A DNA stretch of 64,000 nucleotides from Paracidovorax valerianellae. Lineage in GTDB: Bacteria > Pseudomonadota > Gammaproteobacteria > Burkholderiales > Burkholderiaceae_C. Of the stretch, positions 28,058-37,975 are shown in pieces (within the stretch, counting starts at the first letter, position 1; every line of letters starts with the position of its first letter). The position numbers and the translations under genes were made by a program. The notes below the pieces were generated by a model. That model saw nothing but the letters and a program-made list of their open reading frames with translations, was not told the DNA's origin and ran no database searches. The DNA is taken from the NCBI RefSeq assembly GCF_900102625.1, contig NZ_FMZC01000008.1:124001-188000 (forward strand), given 5' to 3'.

Positions 28058-28117
28058 AACGCTGAGACTTACGGTGGCGAGTGCAGTGGCGAGTGCGGTG
28101 GCGGGCCAGCCGCCCGC

Positions 28118-28879
28118 TCACCACACGCCCGCCCAATGCAGCAGCGCAGCCACCGCTGGCATGAGCAGCGCCGTGGCGATGCCGTTGAGCGCCATGGCCA
28201 GCGCGGCGAAGGAGCCCGCCGTCGGGTTCGCCTGCAACTCGCGCGCGGTGCCGATGGCATGCGCCGTCAGCCCCACCGCGAAGCCGCGCACCACCGGGTC
28301 GTCGTTCAACCGCAAGAGGCGCAGTAGCGGCCCGGCGATCACCGCGCCGGCAATGCCCGTGATGGCGACGGCCACCGCCGCCAGCGAGGCGATGCCGCCC
28401 AGGCGTTCGGCCACGGCCGTGGCGATGGGAATGGTGGCGGACTTGGGGGCCAGCGACATCAGCGTCTGCAGCGAGCCGCCCAGCGCCCACGCCACCAGCA
28501 CCGCCGACGCGATGGCCGCGACCGACCCGGCCAGCAGCGCGATGGCCACCGGCCGCCAGATCTGCCGGATCTTGCCCAGTTGGCTGTAGAGCGGCACCGC
28601 CAGCGCCACGGTCGCCGGGCCGACGAAAAAATGGATCAGCTGCACGCCTTCGAAATACACCGGGTACGGCACGCCGAGCACCAGCAGCACGCACACGATG
28701 CCAACCACCGCCGTCAGCACGGGCAGCAGGAAAGGGTTGTTGCCGCTGCGGCGGTACAGCCACAGCGCGGCCAAATACGCCAGCAGGGTTAGCGCCAGCC
28801 ACGGCAGCGGCGAACGCTGCAGCGCGCCCAGCGCCGCGAGGCCACTGGCGGCGGTCACTGCGGTGATCGGGTCCGTCAT
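28118..28879 (-). CDS. lrgB: LrgB family protein (CidB/LrgB)
   Basis: A 253-residue membrane protein with about seven to eight hydrophobic segments. The LrgB landmarks are FFVGPATVALAVPLY, the segment SLAPKSATIPIATAVAE (about 155-171) and the GLTAHAIGTARE signature near 220. CidAB/LrgAB pairs affect murein hydrolase activity and programmed lysis; LrgB homologues also act as glycolate or pyruvate transporters in plants and bacteria. The N-terminus reads PLPWLALTLLAYLAALWLYRR. The gene follows lrgA by 10 bases; the two-gene operon is intact. Confidence 0.92.
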   Translation of the reverse strand: MTDPITAVTAASGLAALGALQRSPLPWLALTLLAYLAALWLYRRSGNNPFLLPVLTAVVGIVCVLLVLGVPYPVYFEGVQLIHFFVGPATVALAVPLYSQLGKIRQIWRPVAIALLAGSVAAIASAVLVAWALGGSLQTLMSLAPKSATIPIATAVAERLGGIASLAAVAVAITGIAGAVIAGPLLRLLRLNDDPVVRGFAVGLTAHAIGTARELQANPTAGSFAALAMALNGIATALLMPAVAALLHWAGVW

Positions 28880-28889
28880 GCCGCGCCCC

Positions 28890-29249
28890 TCATGCTGGCG
28901 GCTCCGCAGGCTTGGCGCGGGCGAGCAGCCAGTGCAGGGTGAGCGCGGTCACCGCCATGGTCACCGCGGCGCCCACGACGCAGGCGATGAGAAAAGGCTT
29001 CCATTCCTCGGCCACGCGGCCGAAATGCACCATCACGCCGGTGACGGTCGGGATGAAGAGCAGCATCATGTGCTGCAGCAGAGTGGATGCCGTGGACTGC
29101 AGCGATTCGGGCACGCGCCGGCGCCACGCCAGCCAGCCCAGCAAGAGGAGCATGCCCAACAGCGCCCCCGGCAAGGGCCAGCCGGTCAGGCGCACCGTGG
29201 CCTCTCCCAGCAACTGGAAGGCGATGAGCAGGAACAGGGCGTAGATCAT
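28890..29249 (-). CDS. lrgA: CidA/LrgA family holin-like protein
   Basis: A 119-residue membrane protein with four helices. The CidA/LrgA motif LTGWPLPGALLGMLLL lies at about 21-36 and MLLFIPTVTGVMVHF at about 62-76. These proteins resemble phage holins or antiholins and control murein hydrolase export. It is the first gene of the lrgA-lrgB pair and begins 66 bases downstream of the queG stop. Confidence 0.92.
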   Translation of the reverse strand: MIYALFLLIAFQLLGEATVRLTGWPLPGALLGMLLLLGWLAWRRRVPESLQSTASTLLQHMMLLFIPTVTGVMVHFGRVAEEWKPFLIACVVGAAVTMAVTALTLHWLLARAKPAEPPA

Positions 29250-29314
29250 GGGCAGGGCGGTATTGTCGGCCAGGCCAGGCCGGCATGCGATCGGGCATTT
29301 CGACGCAGCCGAAT

Positions 29315-29331
29315 GCTATTTAATTGATAGC
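29315..29331. repeat. Palindromic repeat GCTAT-N7-ATAGC at the end of queG
   Basis: GCTAT (29315-29319), TTAATTG, ATAGC (29327-29331). On the minus strand the repeat encodes the last residues of QueG (ALSIK) and supplies its TAG stop. Confidence 0.75.
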
Positions 29332-30464
29332 GCACTGCCGCCGTCTTTATTGCGCTGGAGGCCTTTTTGGCTCAAACCCCATTCCACGTGCTCCCGCACC
29401 AGTGCGCTCGGGTCCGAGGCGCGGGACTGCAGCGCGGCCTGCACGCCGGGGTCGCCCGTCGCCCGCAGGGCATTGCCCAGCGCCACGGCCACGTTGCGCA
29501 GCCAGCGTTCGTGCCCGATGCGCCGGATGGGGCCGCCCTCGGTCAGGCGCAGGAACGTGGGTTCGTCCCACGAAAACAGGTGCGCCAGTTGCTGCCCTGC
29601 CAGGCCCGGCCGCGCGTCGAAGTCGGGCAGCCGGCTGGCCTGCGCGAACTTGTTCCATGGGCAGACCAGTTGGCAGTCGTCGCAGCCGTAGATGCGGTTG
29701 CCCATCAAGGGCCGCAGTTCGACAGGAATGGGGCCTGCGTGCTCGATGGTGAGGTAAGAGATGCAACGGCGGGCGTCCACCCGGTGCGGCGCGACGATCG
29801 CTTGCGTGGGGCAGATGTCCAGGCAGGCTTGGCAACTGCCGCAGTGCGCAGTCACCGGCTCGCTGGGGTCGAGCGGCATGTCGACATAGATCTCGCCCAG
29901 GAAGAACATCGAGCCCGCCTCCCGGTTGAGCACCAGGGTGTGCTTGCCGCGCCAGCCCTGCCCGCTGCGGCTCGCAAGCTCCGCCTCCAGCACGGGCGCC
30001 GAGTCGGTGAACACCCGATGCCCGATGGGCCCTACTGCCTCGGCGATGCGGTCGGCCAGCTTCTGCAGGCGCTGGCGCAGCACCTTGTGATAATCGCGCC
30101 CCCGGGCATAGACCGAGACGATGCCCTCCGACGGGCGCTCCAGCCGCGCGAATTCGATGGCCTGCCAGCCCGGCCCTGCCGACTTGCCGGCCGCTGCGGC
30201 GCCCTGCACGGGCGTGTCGCGCGGCAGGTAGTCCATGCGCGCGGTGATCACGCTCACGGTGCCGGGCACCAGCTCGGCCGGCCGGGCGCGGCGCAGGCCG
30301 TGGGCTTGCATGTATTGCATCTCGCCATGGAACCCTTGCGCCAGCCACTGCATCAACCCCGGTTCTGCGGACGACAAGTCCACACCGGCCACGCCGATTT
30401 GGGAGAATCCCAGTTCGCGGGCCCAGCCTTGCATTTGAGGAACGAGTTGACTGCTGCTGAACAT
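29316..30464 (-). CDS. queG: Epoxyqueuosine reductase
   Basis: A 382-residue cobalamin- and iron-sulfur-dependent reductase for the last step of queuosine synthesis in tRNA. Two 4Fe-4S binding motifs are visible: CGSCQACLDICPTQAI and CDDCQLVCPWN with an outlying Cys (DARRCISYL). A HEAT-like C-terminal part (about 310-382) holds the tRNA. The ATG at 30464 is chosen by the normal N-terminus; the frame stays open upstream without protein character. Its 5' end overlaps the divergent tsaE start by 18 bases. The last codons and stop come from a dispersed repeat (29315-29331). Confidence 0.95.
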   Translation of the reverse strand: MFSSSQLVPQMQGWARELGFSQIGVAGVDLSSAEPGLMQWLAQGFHGEMQYMQAHGLRRARPAELVPGTVSVITARMDYLPRDTPVQGAAAAGKSAGPGWQAIEFARLERPSEGIVSVYARGRDYHKVLRQRLQKLADRIAEAVGPIGHRVFTDSAPVLEAELASRSGQGWRGKHTLVLNREAGSMFFLGEIYVDMPLDPSEPVTAHCGSCQACLDICPTQAIVAPHRVDARRCISYLTIEHAGPIPVELRPLMGNRIYGCDDCQLVCPWNKFAQASRLPDFDARPGLAGQQLAHLFSWDEPTFLRLTEGGPIRRIGHERWLRNVAVALGNALRATGDPGVQAALQSRASDPSALVREHVEWGLSQKGLQRNKDGGSALSIK

Positions 30465-30962
30465 CACCACCGGATTGTAGAAAGCCCCCCTGCCGACGCG
30501 CCTGTCGCGTTGCGCTGGCACAGCGAGGAAGACACCGCCGCCTTCGCCGTGCGCCTGGCAGCGCAGCCCCTGATCGCCAACGCCTTCATCACGCTGCACG
30601 GCGACCTGGGGGCCGGCAAGACCACGCTGGTGCGCCACCTGCTGCGCGCGCTGGGAGTGCAGGGCCGCATCAAGAGCCCGACCTACGCCGTGGTGGAGCC
30701 GCACGAGGCGCCGGGCCTGGCCATCTGGCATTTCGACTTCTACCGCTTCAGCGATCCGCGCGAATGGGAAGACGCGGGCTTTCGCGACATCTTCGCGGGC
30801 CCGGGACTCAAGATCGCGGAGTGGCCTGAGAAGGCCGCCGCGCTCATCCCCGTTGAAGACCTTGCTATACACATTGAAGCAGTGGATGATGCCGAGCGGC
30901 ACGTCACCCTTCAGGCCCACACCGCTTCGGGCCGCACGCTTGCACAAGGATCGAAGGCATGA
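30447..30962 (+). CDS. tsaE: tRNA threonylcarbamoyladenosine biosynthesis ATPase TsaE
   Basis: A 171-residue P-loop ATPase that supports TsaBD in making t6A37 of tRNAs. Walker A is GDLGAGKTTLVRH (about 50-62); IKSPTYAVVEPHE and the DFYRFSDPREWEDAG segment follow. No ATG exists near the N-terminus; the likely start is TTG 30447, which makes an 18-base divergent overlap with queG. The next in-frame start, TTG 30510, would also keep the whole domain. The gene runs ATGA-coupled into amiC. A weak repeat-like segment lies near codon 140. Confidence 0.9.
   Translation: MTAAEHHHRIVESPPADAPVALRWHSEEDTAAFAVRLAAQPLIANAFITLHGDLGAGKTTLVRHLLRALGVQGRIKSPTYAVVEPHEAPGLAIWHFDFYRFSDPREWEDAGFRDIFAGPGLKIAEWPEKAAALIPVEDLAIHIEAVDDAERHVTLQAHTASGRTLAQGSKA
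30864..30880. repeat. Weak, degenerate copy of the 5-7-5 repeat inside tsaE
   Basis: GCTAT at 30864-30868, seven bases, GAAGC at 30876-30880, in a locally AT-rich patch. Only one arm is intact, so this may be chance. Confidence 0.25.
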
Positions 30963-32398
30963 GCGAAGCGCCCTTTCCCCCCCAACCCTCCCGCCGTTCG
31001 CTGCTGCAGGCAGGCACCCTGGTGCTGCTGCTGGGCACCCAGCAGATCGCGCGGGGCGCCAGCATTCTGGCGGTGCGCGTCTGGCCGGCGCAGGACTATT
31101 CCCGCGTCACGATCGAATCCGACCGCCAGCTGGTGGCCAAGCAATTCTTCGTGACCACTCCGCCCCGTCTGGCGGTGGACATCGAAGGCATCGACCTGAA
31201 CCCTGAACTGCGCGAGCTCGTCGCCAAGGTGAAGGCGGATGACCCCAACATCGCCGGCATCCGCGTGGGCCAGAACGCGCCCAACGTCGTGCGGCTGGTG
31301 CTGGACCTGAAGCGCGCCGCGCTGCCCCAGGTGTTCACGCTGCCGCCGATCGCGGCCTACCAGCACCGGCTGGTGTTCGATCTGTACCCGGCCGAGCCAG
31401 AGGACCCGCTGGAGGCCCTCATCGCCGAACGGCTGCGCGAGGCCCCGGCGGCGGCGCCGCTGCCCAACATCGCGGCGGCCAGGCCCGGCACGCCCGGCGA
31501 TCCGCTGGGCGACCTGATCGCCCAGCAGAGCCAGCGGCCCGGCGCCCCGCCCCCGCCGGTCGGGCTGCCCGCGCCAGCGGCACCGGCCACGCCGCCCCCC
31601 GTCGTCGCGGCAGCCCCGACGCCACCGCATGCGCCGCCCCCCACGCCGGCCGCCCCCACCATCGCGAAGGCGACCGACCGGCTCATCATCGTGGCACTGG
31701 ACCCAGGCCATGGGGGCGAGGACCCCGGCGCCACCGGCCCCGCCGGCACGCGGGAGAAAGACATCGTGCTCAAGGTGGCGTACCTGCTGCGCGACCGCAT
31801 CAACGCCACCACCGTGGGCGGCAACCCCATGCGGGCGTTTCTCACCCGCGATGCGGACTACTTCGTGCCCCTGGGCGTGCGAGTGGAGAAGGCGCGCCGC
31901 GTGCAGGCCGACCTGTTCGTGAGCATCCATGCCGACGCGTTCACCACGCCGGCCGCGCGCGGCGCCAGCGTGTTCGCGCTGAGCCAGGGCGGCGCCTCCA
32001 GTTCGGCCGCCCGCTGGCTGGCCAACAAGGAAAACCAGTCCGATCTGATCGGCGGCCTGAACGTGCGCGTGCAGGACCGGCACGTGCAAAGCGCCCTGCT
32101 CGACATGAGCACCACCGCGCAGATCAACGACAGCCTGAAGCTGGGCAGCGTGCTGCTGGGCGAGATCGGCAGCATGGCCAAGCTGCACAAGCCGCGCGTG
32201 GAGCAGGCCGGTTTCGCCGTGCTGAAGTCGCCGGACATTCCGAGCGTGCTGGTGGAGACGGCCTTCATCAGCAACCCCGAAGAAGAGGCCAAGCTGCGCA
32301 CCGCCGCGTACCAGCAGCAGTTGGCCGACGCGCTGATGCGCGGTATCACGCGATACTTCGCCAAGAACCCGCCGCTGGCGCGCAGCCGGTCCGTGTGA
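30959..32398 (+). CDS. amiC: N-acetylmuramoyl-L-alanine amidase AmiC-type
   Basis: A 479-residue periplasmic amidase that splits septal murein between daughter cells. The twin-arginine signal SRRSLLQAGTLVLLLG lies at about 12-27. An AMIN domain spans about 40-150, a long Pro/Ala-rich linker about 170-235, and the zinc amidase_3 domain about 240-470 with ALDPGHGGEDPGATG, the second His in SIHADAF and the Glu in VLVETAFISNPEEE. The overlap with tsaE is four bases (ATGA). Tat export and the domain order match E. coli AmiC. Confidence 0.93.
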   Translation: MSEAPFPPQPSRRSLLQAGTLVLLLGTQQIARGASILAVRVWPAQDYSRVTIESDRQLVAKQFFVTTPPRLAVDIEGIDLNPELRELVAKVKADDPNIAGIRVGQNAPNVVRLVLDLKRAALPQVFTLPPIAAYQHRLVFDLYPAEPEDPLEALIAERLREAPAAAPLPNIAAARPGTPGDPLGDLIAQQSQRPGAPPPPVGLPAPAAPATPPPVVAAAPTPPHAPPPTPAAPTIAKATDRLIIVALDPGHGGEDPGATGPAGTREKDIVLKVAYLLRDRINATTVGGNPMRAFLTRDADYFVPLGVRVEKARRVQADLFVSIHADAFTTPAARGASVFALSQGGASSSAARWLANKENQSDLIGGLNVRVQDRHVQSALLDMSTTAQINDSLKLGSVLLGEIGSMAKLHKPRVEQAGFAVLKSPDIPSVLVETAFISNPEEEAKLRTAAYQQQLADALMRGITRYFAKNPPLARSRSV

Positions 32399-32442
32399 GC
32401 GTGCAGACAGCGCAGCGGGCCGGCATTCAACAGTAGGATCCC

Positions 32443-32775
32443 ATGGCCCTGCCCCACGCACGTTCCGGAGAAGTCGTCAGCCTCAGCCCGCTGGGCGACC
32501 GGCTGGCGGGTACCGCCACCACGGCCATCATCAAGGCCGCCCAGCTCGAAGTGATCCGGGTGGTGCTGCCCGCCGGCAAAGACCTGCGGCAGCACGACAC
32601 CCCTGGCGAGATCACCGTGCACTGCCTGGAAGGCGAAGCCGAATTCCACACGGCCAGCGGCGCACGCCTGCTGCGCCCGGGCGACTTCGTTCACCTGCAG
32701 CCCAAGGCAGCGCACTCGCTGCGCGCGGTGACGGACGCCTCGCTCCTCGTCACCATCTGCCTCGCCCCGGGCTGA
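32443..32775 (+). CDS. Small cupin-domain protein
   Basis: A 110-residue single cupin. The barrel motifs are degenerate but visible: KDLRQHDTPGEITVHCLEGEAEF and GARLLRPGDFVHLQPKAAHSL, with His residues at metal-ligand positions. Such proteins bind small ligands or metals; no enzyme is implied. It follows amiC by 44 bases on the same strand but could be a separate unit. Confidence 0.85.
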   Translation: MALPHARSGEVVSLSPLGDRLAGTATTAIIKAAQLEVIRVVLPAGKDLRQHDTPGEITVHCLEGEAEFHTASGARLLRPGDFVHLQPKAAHSLRAVTDASLLVTICLAPG

Positions 32776-32962
32776 AACAGACCCGGCAGCGGCCTCCGGG
32801 CCTGCGGGGGCACCTCCTACAGCACGGTCCCTTGACTGCCTACACCGCACGAGCGGGGCCGGGGCGATAGTCTGGGCATGGGTTGGGACAGGCGAATTGC
32901 AGCGGTTTCAGACCGCCGGCCTGTCCGGATTCCATAACCCCCAAAGACACAAGGAGCAAGTC

Positions 32963-33190
32963 ATGAACTACCGCCATATCGTTTCCGCCGCCGCTGTTGC
33001 AGCCGCCCTCGGCCTCGTCGGCTGCTCGTCCAATCCCACCAATGCACAAGTGGGCACCGGCGTAGGCGCCGTGGCCGGCGGTGTACTGGGCAGTGCCGTC
33101 GGCGGCACCACCGCCACGGTGATCGGCGCTGGCGCCGGTGCGCTGGTCGGCCATGAACTGGGCGAAGACCGCGACCAACGCCGCCGTTAA
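32963..33190 (+). CDS. Small glycine-zipper lipoprotein
   Basis: A 75-residue lipoprotein: signal peptide with lipobox LVGC (about Cys21), then a glycine-zipper segment GTGVGAVAGGVLGSAVGG (about 32-49) and a charged tail EDRDQRRR. AAGGAG lies 8 bases before the ATG at 32963. Probably embedded in the outer membrane and induced by envelope stress, by family. It ends at a canonical terminator. Confidence 0.85.
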   Translation: MNYRHIVSAAAVAAALGLVGCSSNPTNAQVGTGVGAVAGGVLGSAVGGTTATVIGAGAGALVGHELGEDRDQRRR

Positions 33191-33231
33191 TCGGCGAGGG
33201 GATGGTTTAACACCCATCCTGCTTTCCCCCG

Positions 33232-33269
33232 AAAACGCCCGCACGGCTTTGCGCCTTGCGGGCGTTTTT
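33232..33269 (+). terminator. Rho-independent terminator after the glycine-zipper gene
   Basis: Left arm AAAACGCCCGCA (33232-33243), right arm TGCGGGCGTTTT (33257-33268) followed by another T; 13-base loop. The T-run is on the plus strand. Confidence 0.85.
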
Positions 33270-33346
33270 GCGTTTTCTGCTGGGGATTGAATCGGACTGA
33301 AAAAGCACGCATGGCCGCATGAAGCGCTCCACCGTCGATCGATACG

Positions 33347-33363
33347 GTTTAGTACATTTAAAC
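33347..33363. promoter_or_regulatory. AT-rich dyad upstream of the alpha/beta hydrolase gene
   Basis: GTTTA - GTACATT - TAAAC is a 5-7-5 inverted repeat about 50 bases upstream of the ATG at 33413, in an otherwise GC-rich region. It may be an operator of a TetR-like regulator not in this window. Weak evidence. Confidence 0.3.
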
Positions 33364-33412
33364 GGCTCCGGCGCGGCTACCATCGTCGTTTTCCACTCTG
33401 CAGAACGACTCC

Positions 33413-34390
33413 ATGCACTCTTCGCCCTTGGCACCCGCCACTCAGAATCGTCCGCCCGAGCCCGCATTGAACCGCCGCCGAGCGGCTCTGCAGATGATGG
33501 CGATACCGGCCGCCATGGCGTCGGGCGGCGTTCTGGCGAACAGCGCGGAAGACCCGGCAGGCATTGCAGAAACTTCACGGTTCACCACGCCGCAGGGTTG
33601 CCATCTGCACTACCAGGACCGGGGCAAGGGGCCGGTCGTCCTGCTCGGTCACAGCTATCTCTGGACGTCGGGCATGTGGGCGCCGCAGATCAAAGCCCTG
33701 TCCCGGCACTACCGGGTGATCGCGCCCGACCTGTGGGGTCACGGCGCCTCCGGGGCGCTGCCCGCGGACACGCAGGACCTCAAAGGCCTCGCAGCGCAGA
33801 TGCTGCAATTGCTCGATGCCCTGCACGTGCGCGAATGCGCGGTGGTCGGCCTGTCGGTCGGCGGCATGTGGGGTGCGGAACTGGCGCTGCGGGCACCGGA
33901 GCGGGTGCGCAGCCTGGTGATGATGGACACCTTTCTGGGGGCCGAGCCGGAGCCGACACGCCTTCGCTACTTCGGACTGCTCGATGCGATCGAGGCGGGT
34001 GGAAAGGTCACGCAGCCCCTGATCGATGCCATCGTTCCGATCTTCTTTCGCCCGGGCACCGATCCGGCCAGCCCGCGGCCGGCAGCCTTCGGGCGCAGCC
34101 TGGCGGCCATGAGGGCGGACCAGTTGCGGGAGTCGGTCGTGCCGCTGGGCCGCATCATCTTCGGCCGTGCCGACGCGATGGACCGGCTTGCAGGGCTGGA
34201 TGCAAACACCACGCTGCTCATGGGCGGTGATGAGGACATTCCCCGCCCGCCGCGCGAAATGCAGGAAATGGCGGAGGTGATCGGCTGCGAGTCGGTGCTG
34301 ATTCCGCAGGCCGGCCACATTTCGAACCTGGACAACCCGCAGTTCGTCACCCAGCACTTGCTGCAGTGGCTGGACCGCACGATGCGGTGA
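33413..34390 (+). CDS. Secreted alpha/beta-fold hydrolase with Tat-like leader
   Basis: A 325-residue alpha/beta hydrolase. The leader ALNRRRAALQMMAIPAAMAS (about 19-38) looks twin-arginine-like, predicting periplasmic location. The fold shows the oxyanion region VVLLGHSYLWTSG, the nucleophile elbow GLSVGG, the acid in LLMGGDEDIP and the His in QAGHISNLDNP. The GHSYLWTSGMWAPQ segment resembles haloperoxidase/esterase-like members. Substrate is not predictable. It lies convergent to the DedA gene with a strong hairpin between them. Confidence 0.85.
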   Translation: MHSSPLAPATQNRPPEPALNRRRAALQMMAIPAAMASGGVLANSAEDPAGIAETSRFTTPQGCHLHYQDRGKGPVVLLGHSYLWTSGMWAPQIKALSRHYRVIAPDLWGHGASGALPADTQDLKGLAAQMLQLLDALHVRECAVVGLSVGGMWGAELALRAPERVRSLVMMDTFLGAEPEPTRLRYFGLLDAIEAGGKVTQPLIDAIVPIFFRPGTDPASPRPAAFGRSLAAMRADQLRESVVPLGRIIFGRADAMDRLAGLDANTTLLMGGDEDIPRPPREMQEMAEVIGCESVLIPQAGHISNLDNPQFVTQHLLQWLDRTMR

Positions 34391-34399
34391 AACCGCGGC

Positions 34400-34419
34400 C
34401 GGCTGCCGTTCGGCAGCCG
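34400..34419. terminator. Hairpin between convergent hydrolase and DedA genes
   Basis: GGCTGCCG - TT - CGGCAGCC (34401-34418) plus one flanking pair, 10 bases after the hydrolase stop and 14 bases from the DedA stop. The stem is perfect but the T-tract is missing. Confidence 0.45.
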
Positions 34420-34433
34420 CCTCGACATTGGCG

Positions 34434-35078
34434 TCAGGCCGTCTTCTGCCGGCCGGCGCGCCAGCCGCCATAGAGCGCGATGAGCCCGGGCACCAGAATC
34501 AGCGCCCAGATGATCTTGTCCAGGTTCGCCTGCACCCACGGGAAATTGCCGAAGAAGTAGCCCGCGGTGCAGATGCCCAGCACCCACAGCAGCGCCCCGC
34601 CCACGTTGAACGCCGTGAACTTCGCGCGATTCATTTCGGCCACGCCCGCCACGAAGGGCGCGAACGTGCGAATGAACGGCATGAAGCGCGCCAGCACGAT
34701 GGTGACGCCGCCATAGCGTTCATAGAAGTCGTGCGCCTGCTGGAACGCACGGCGGTTGAACCAGCGCGAATCGGGCCACTGGAACACCTTGGGGCCGAAG
34801 TAGCGCCCGATCGAATAATTGCACTGGTCGCCCAAAATGGCCGCGGCGATGAGCACGGCGCAGGCCAGCGGAAAGTTCATGAGCCCCGCGCCGCACAGCG
34901 CTCCCACGATGAAGAGCAGCGAATCGCCGGGCAGGAACGGCATGACGACCACCCCCGTCTCCACGAAGACGATGAGGAACAGCAATGCGTAGACCCAGGG
35001 CCCGTAGGCGGTAACGAACGCCGCGAGGTGCTTGTCCACATGCAGGATGAAGTCGATCAGGAACTGGATGATTTCCAA
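34434..35078 (-). CDS. DedA/SNARE-associated family membrane protein
   Basis: A 214-residue integral membrane protein of the DedA family, implicated in phospholipid flipping (undecaprenyl phosphate recycling) and pH or membrane homeostasis. The motifs FVETGVVVMPFLPGDSLLF (about 41-59), the Asp in LGDQCNYSIGRYFGPK and RFMPFIRTFAPFVAGV are all present. No ATG fits; TTG 35078 is preferred because AGAAGG lies 7 bases upstream. An ATG at 35138 would add a non-family extension close to mutL. Divergent from mutL. Confidence 0.92.
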   Translation of the reverse strand: MEIIQFLIDFILHVDKHLAAFVTAYGPWVYALLFLIVFVETGVVVMPFLPGDSLLFIVGALCGAGLMNFPLACAVLIAAAILGDQCNYSIGRYFGPKVFQWPDSRWFNRRAFQQAHDFYERYGGVTIVLARFMPFIRTFAPFVAGVAEMNRAKFTAFNVGGALLWVLGICTAGYFFGNFPWVQANLDKIIWALILVPGLIALYGGWRAGRQKTA

Positions 35079-35156
35079 GGGCGGGCCTTCTGAGGTGGGT
35101 TGGAGGGATGACCAATGCGGCGCGTACTCTAACCGCACTCCCTAGAATGCCGGGCA

Positions 35157-37172
<2,016 letters not shown>

Positions 37173-37206
37173 CTTTCAGCGTCGCAGGTTCGAAAGGTCA
37201 AACCCC

Positions 37207-37893
37207 ATGTTCCTGCGCCGCCGCCCTCGCAACCTTCGCACTGCCTGCCAGGGCTACGGCATGGCGGCCCTGGCAGCCATTGCCGCGACCACCCTTCCCG
37301 CCCACGCAGGCCGGCCACTGACGGTGGACGATGCCGGGGTGAACGCGCCCGGCGAAGGGCATGTGGAACTGTGGTGGGAAGGCGTGCACCACGACCGCGG
37401 CGCGGTGTACCTGGCGCCGGCGTATGCACCGCTCGCACTGCCGGGCCTGGAAATGGGCGCCCTGCTGGCGCGCGATCTCGATGGCCGCGCCACGCTGCAG
37501 AGCGTGGTGGCCAAATGGCAGTGGACGCCGCCGCCCGAGCAGGGCTGCCACGCCGCCAGCAGCGTCGCGCTGTGGCACACCCACCGCGAACCGCGCAGCA
37601 CCCTCGCCCTCGGCATGATCGGCACCTGCACCGCCAGCTGGGGCGCGGTGCACACCAACGTAGGCACCTTGCGCGCGCCCGACCACCGCTGGCTGCCCAC
37701 CTGGGGCGCGGCGATCGAGTCCACCTGGGGCGCCATCACCGCCCACGTCGAAGCCTTCGGGCAACGCGGCGGACCACCCACCTACCAGACCGGCGCGCTG
37801 TGGGAATGGACGCCGGGCTGGCAGCTGGACGGCGTGATCGGCCGGCGGCAGGGCAAGACCCTTTTGAGCCTCGGCGTCAAACGCAGCTTCTAG
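37207..37893 (+). CDS. Secreted beta-rich protein, possible outer membrane transporter-like barrel
   Basis: A 228-residue protein with a signal peptide (MAALAAIAATTLPAHAG, cleaved near residue 36). The mature start GRPLTVDDAGVNAPGEGHVELWWEG resembles the MetA-pathway/outer-membrane transporter family (PF13557), the middle is rich in alternating aromatic and small residues, and the last residue is Phe (GVKRSF), the usual barrel-insertion signal. It is shorter than most members (about 250-300). Four cysteines are unusual for a barrel. It follows mutL by 34 bases and ends at a hairpin. Assignment is tentative. Confidence 0.7.
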   Translation: MFLRRRPRNLRTACQGYGMAALAAIAATTLPAHAGRPLTVDDAGVNAPGEGHVELWWEGVHHDRGAVYLAPAYAPLALPGLEMGALLARDLDGRATLQSVVAKWQWTPPPEQGCHAASSVALWHTHREPRSTLALGMIGTCTASWGAVHTNVGTLRAPDHRWLPTWGAAIESTWGAITAHVEAFGQRGGPPTYQTGALWEWTPGWQLDGVIGRRQGKTLLSLGVKRSF

Positions 37894-37924
37894 GGCCGCT
37901 TGCAGGCGGCGATTCGAAGGGCTG

Positions 37925-37955
37925 CCCCTCGCCGGGCATCGCAGCCCGGCAGGGG
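37925..37955. terminator. Bulged hairpin between convergent genes
   Basis: Left arm CCCCTCGCCGGGC (37925-37937) and right arm GCCCGGCAGGGG (37944-37955) pair with one bulged base around a 6-base loop, between the stops of the barrel-like gene and the diesterase gene. Confidence 0.5.
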
Positions 37956-37975
37956 TTCGGCGTCAAAGGCGAAGC

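Noticed and set aside
28070-28105. Short direct repeat (GTGGCGAGTGC twice) between the AEC gene and lrgB
   Set aside because: Too short and imperfect to call an operator or element.
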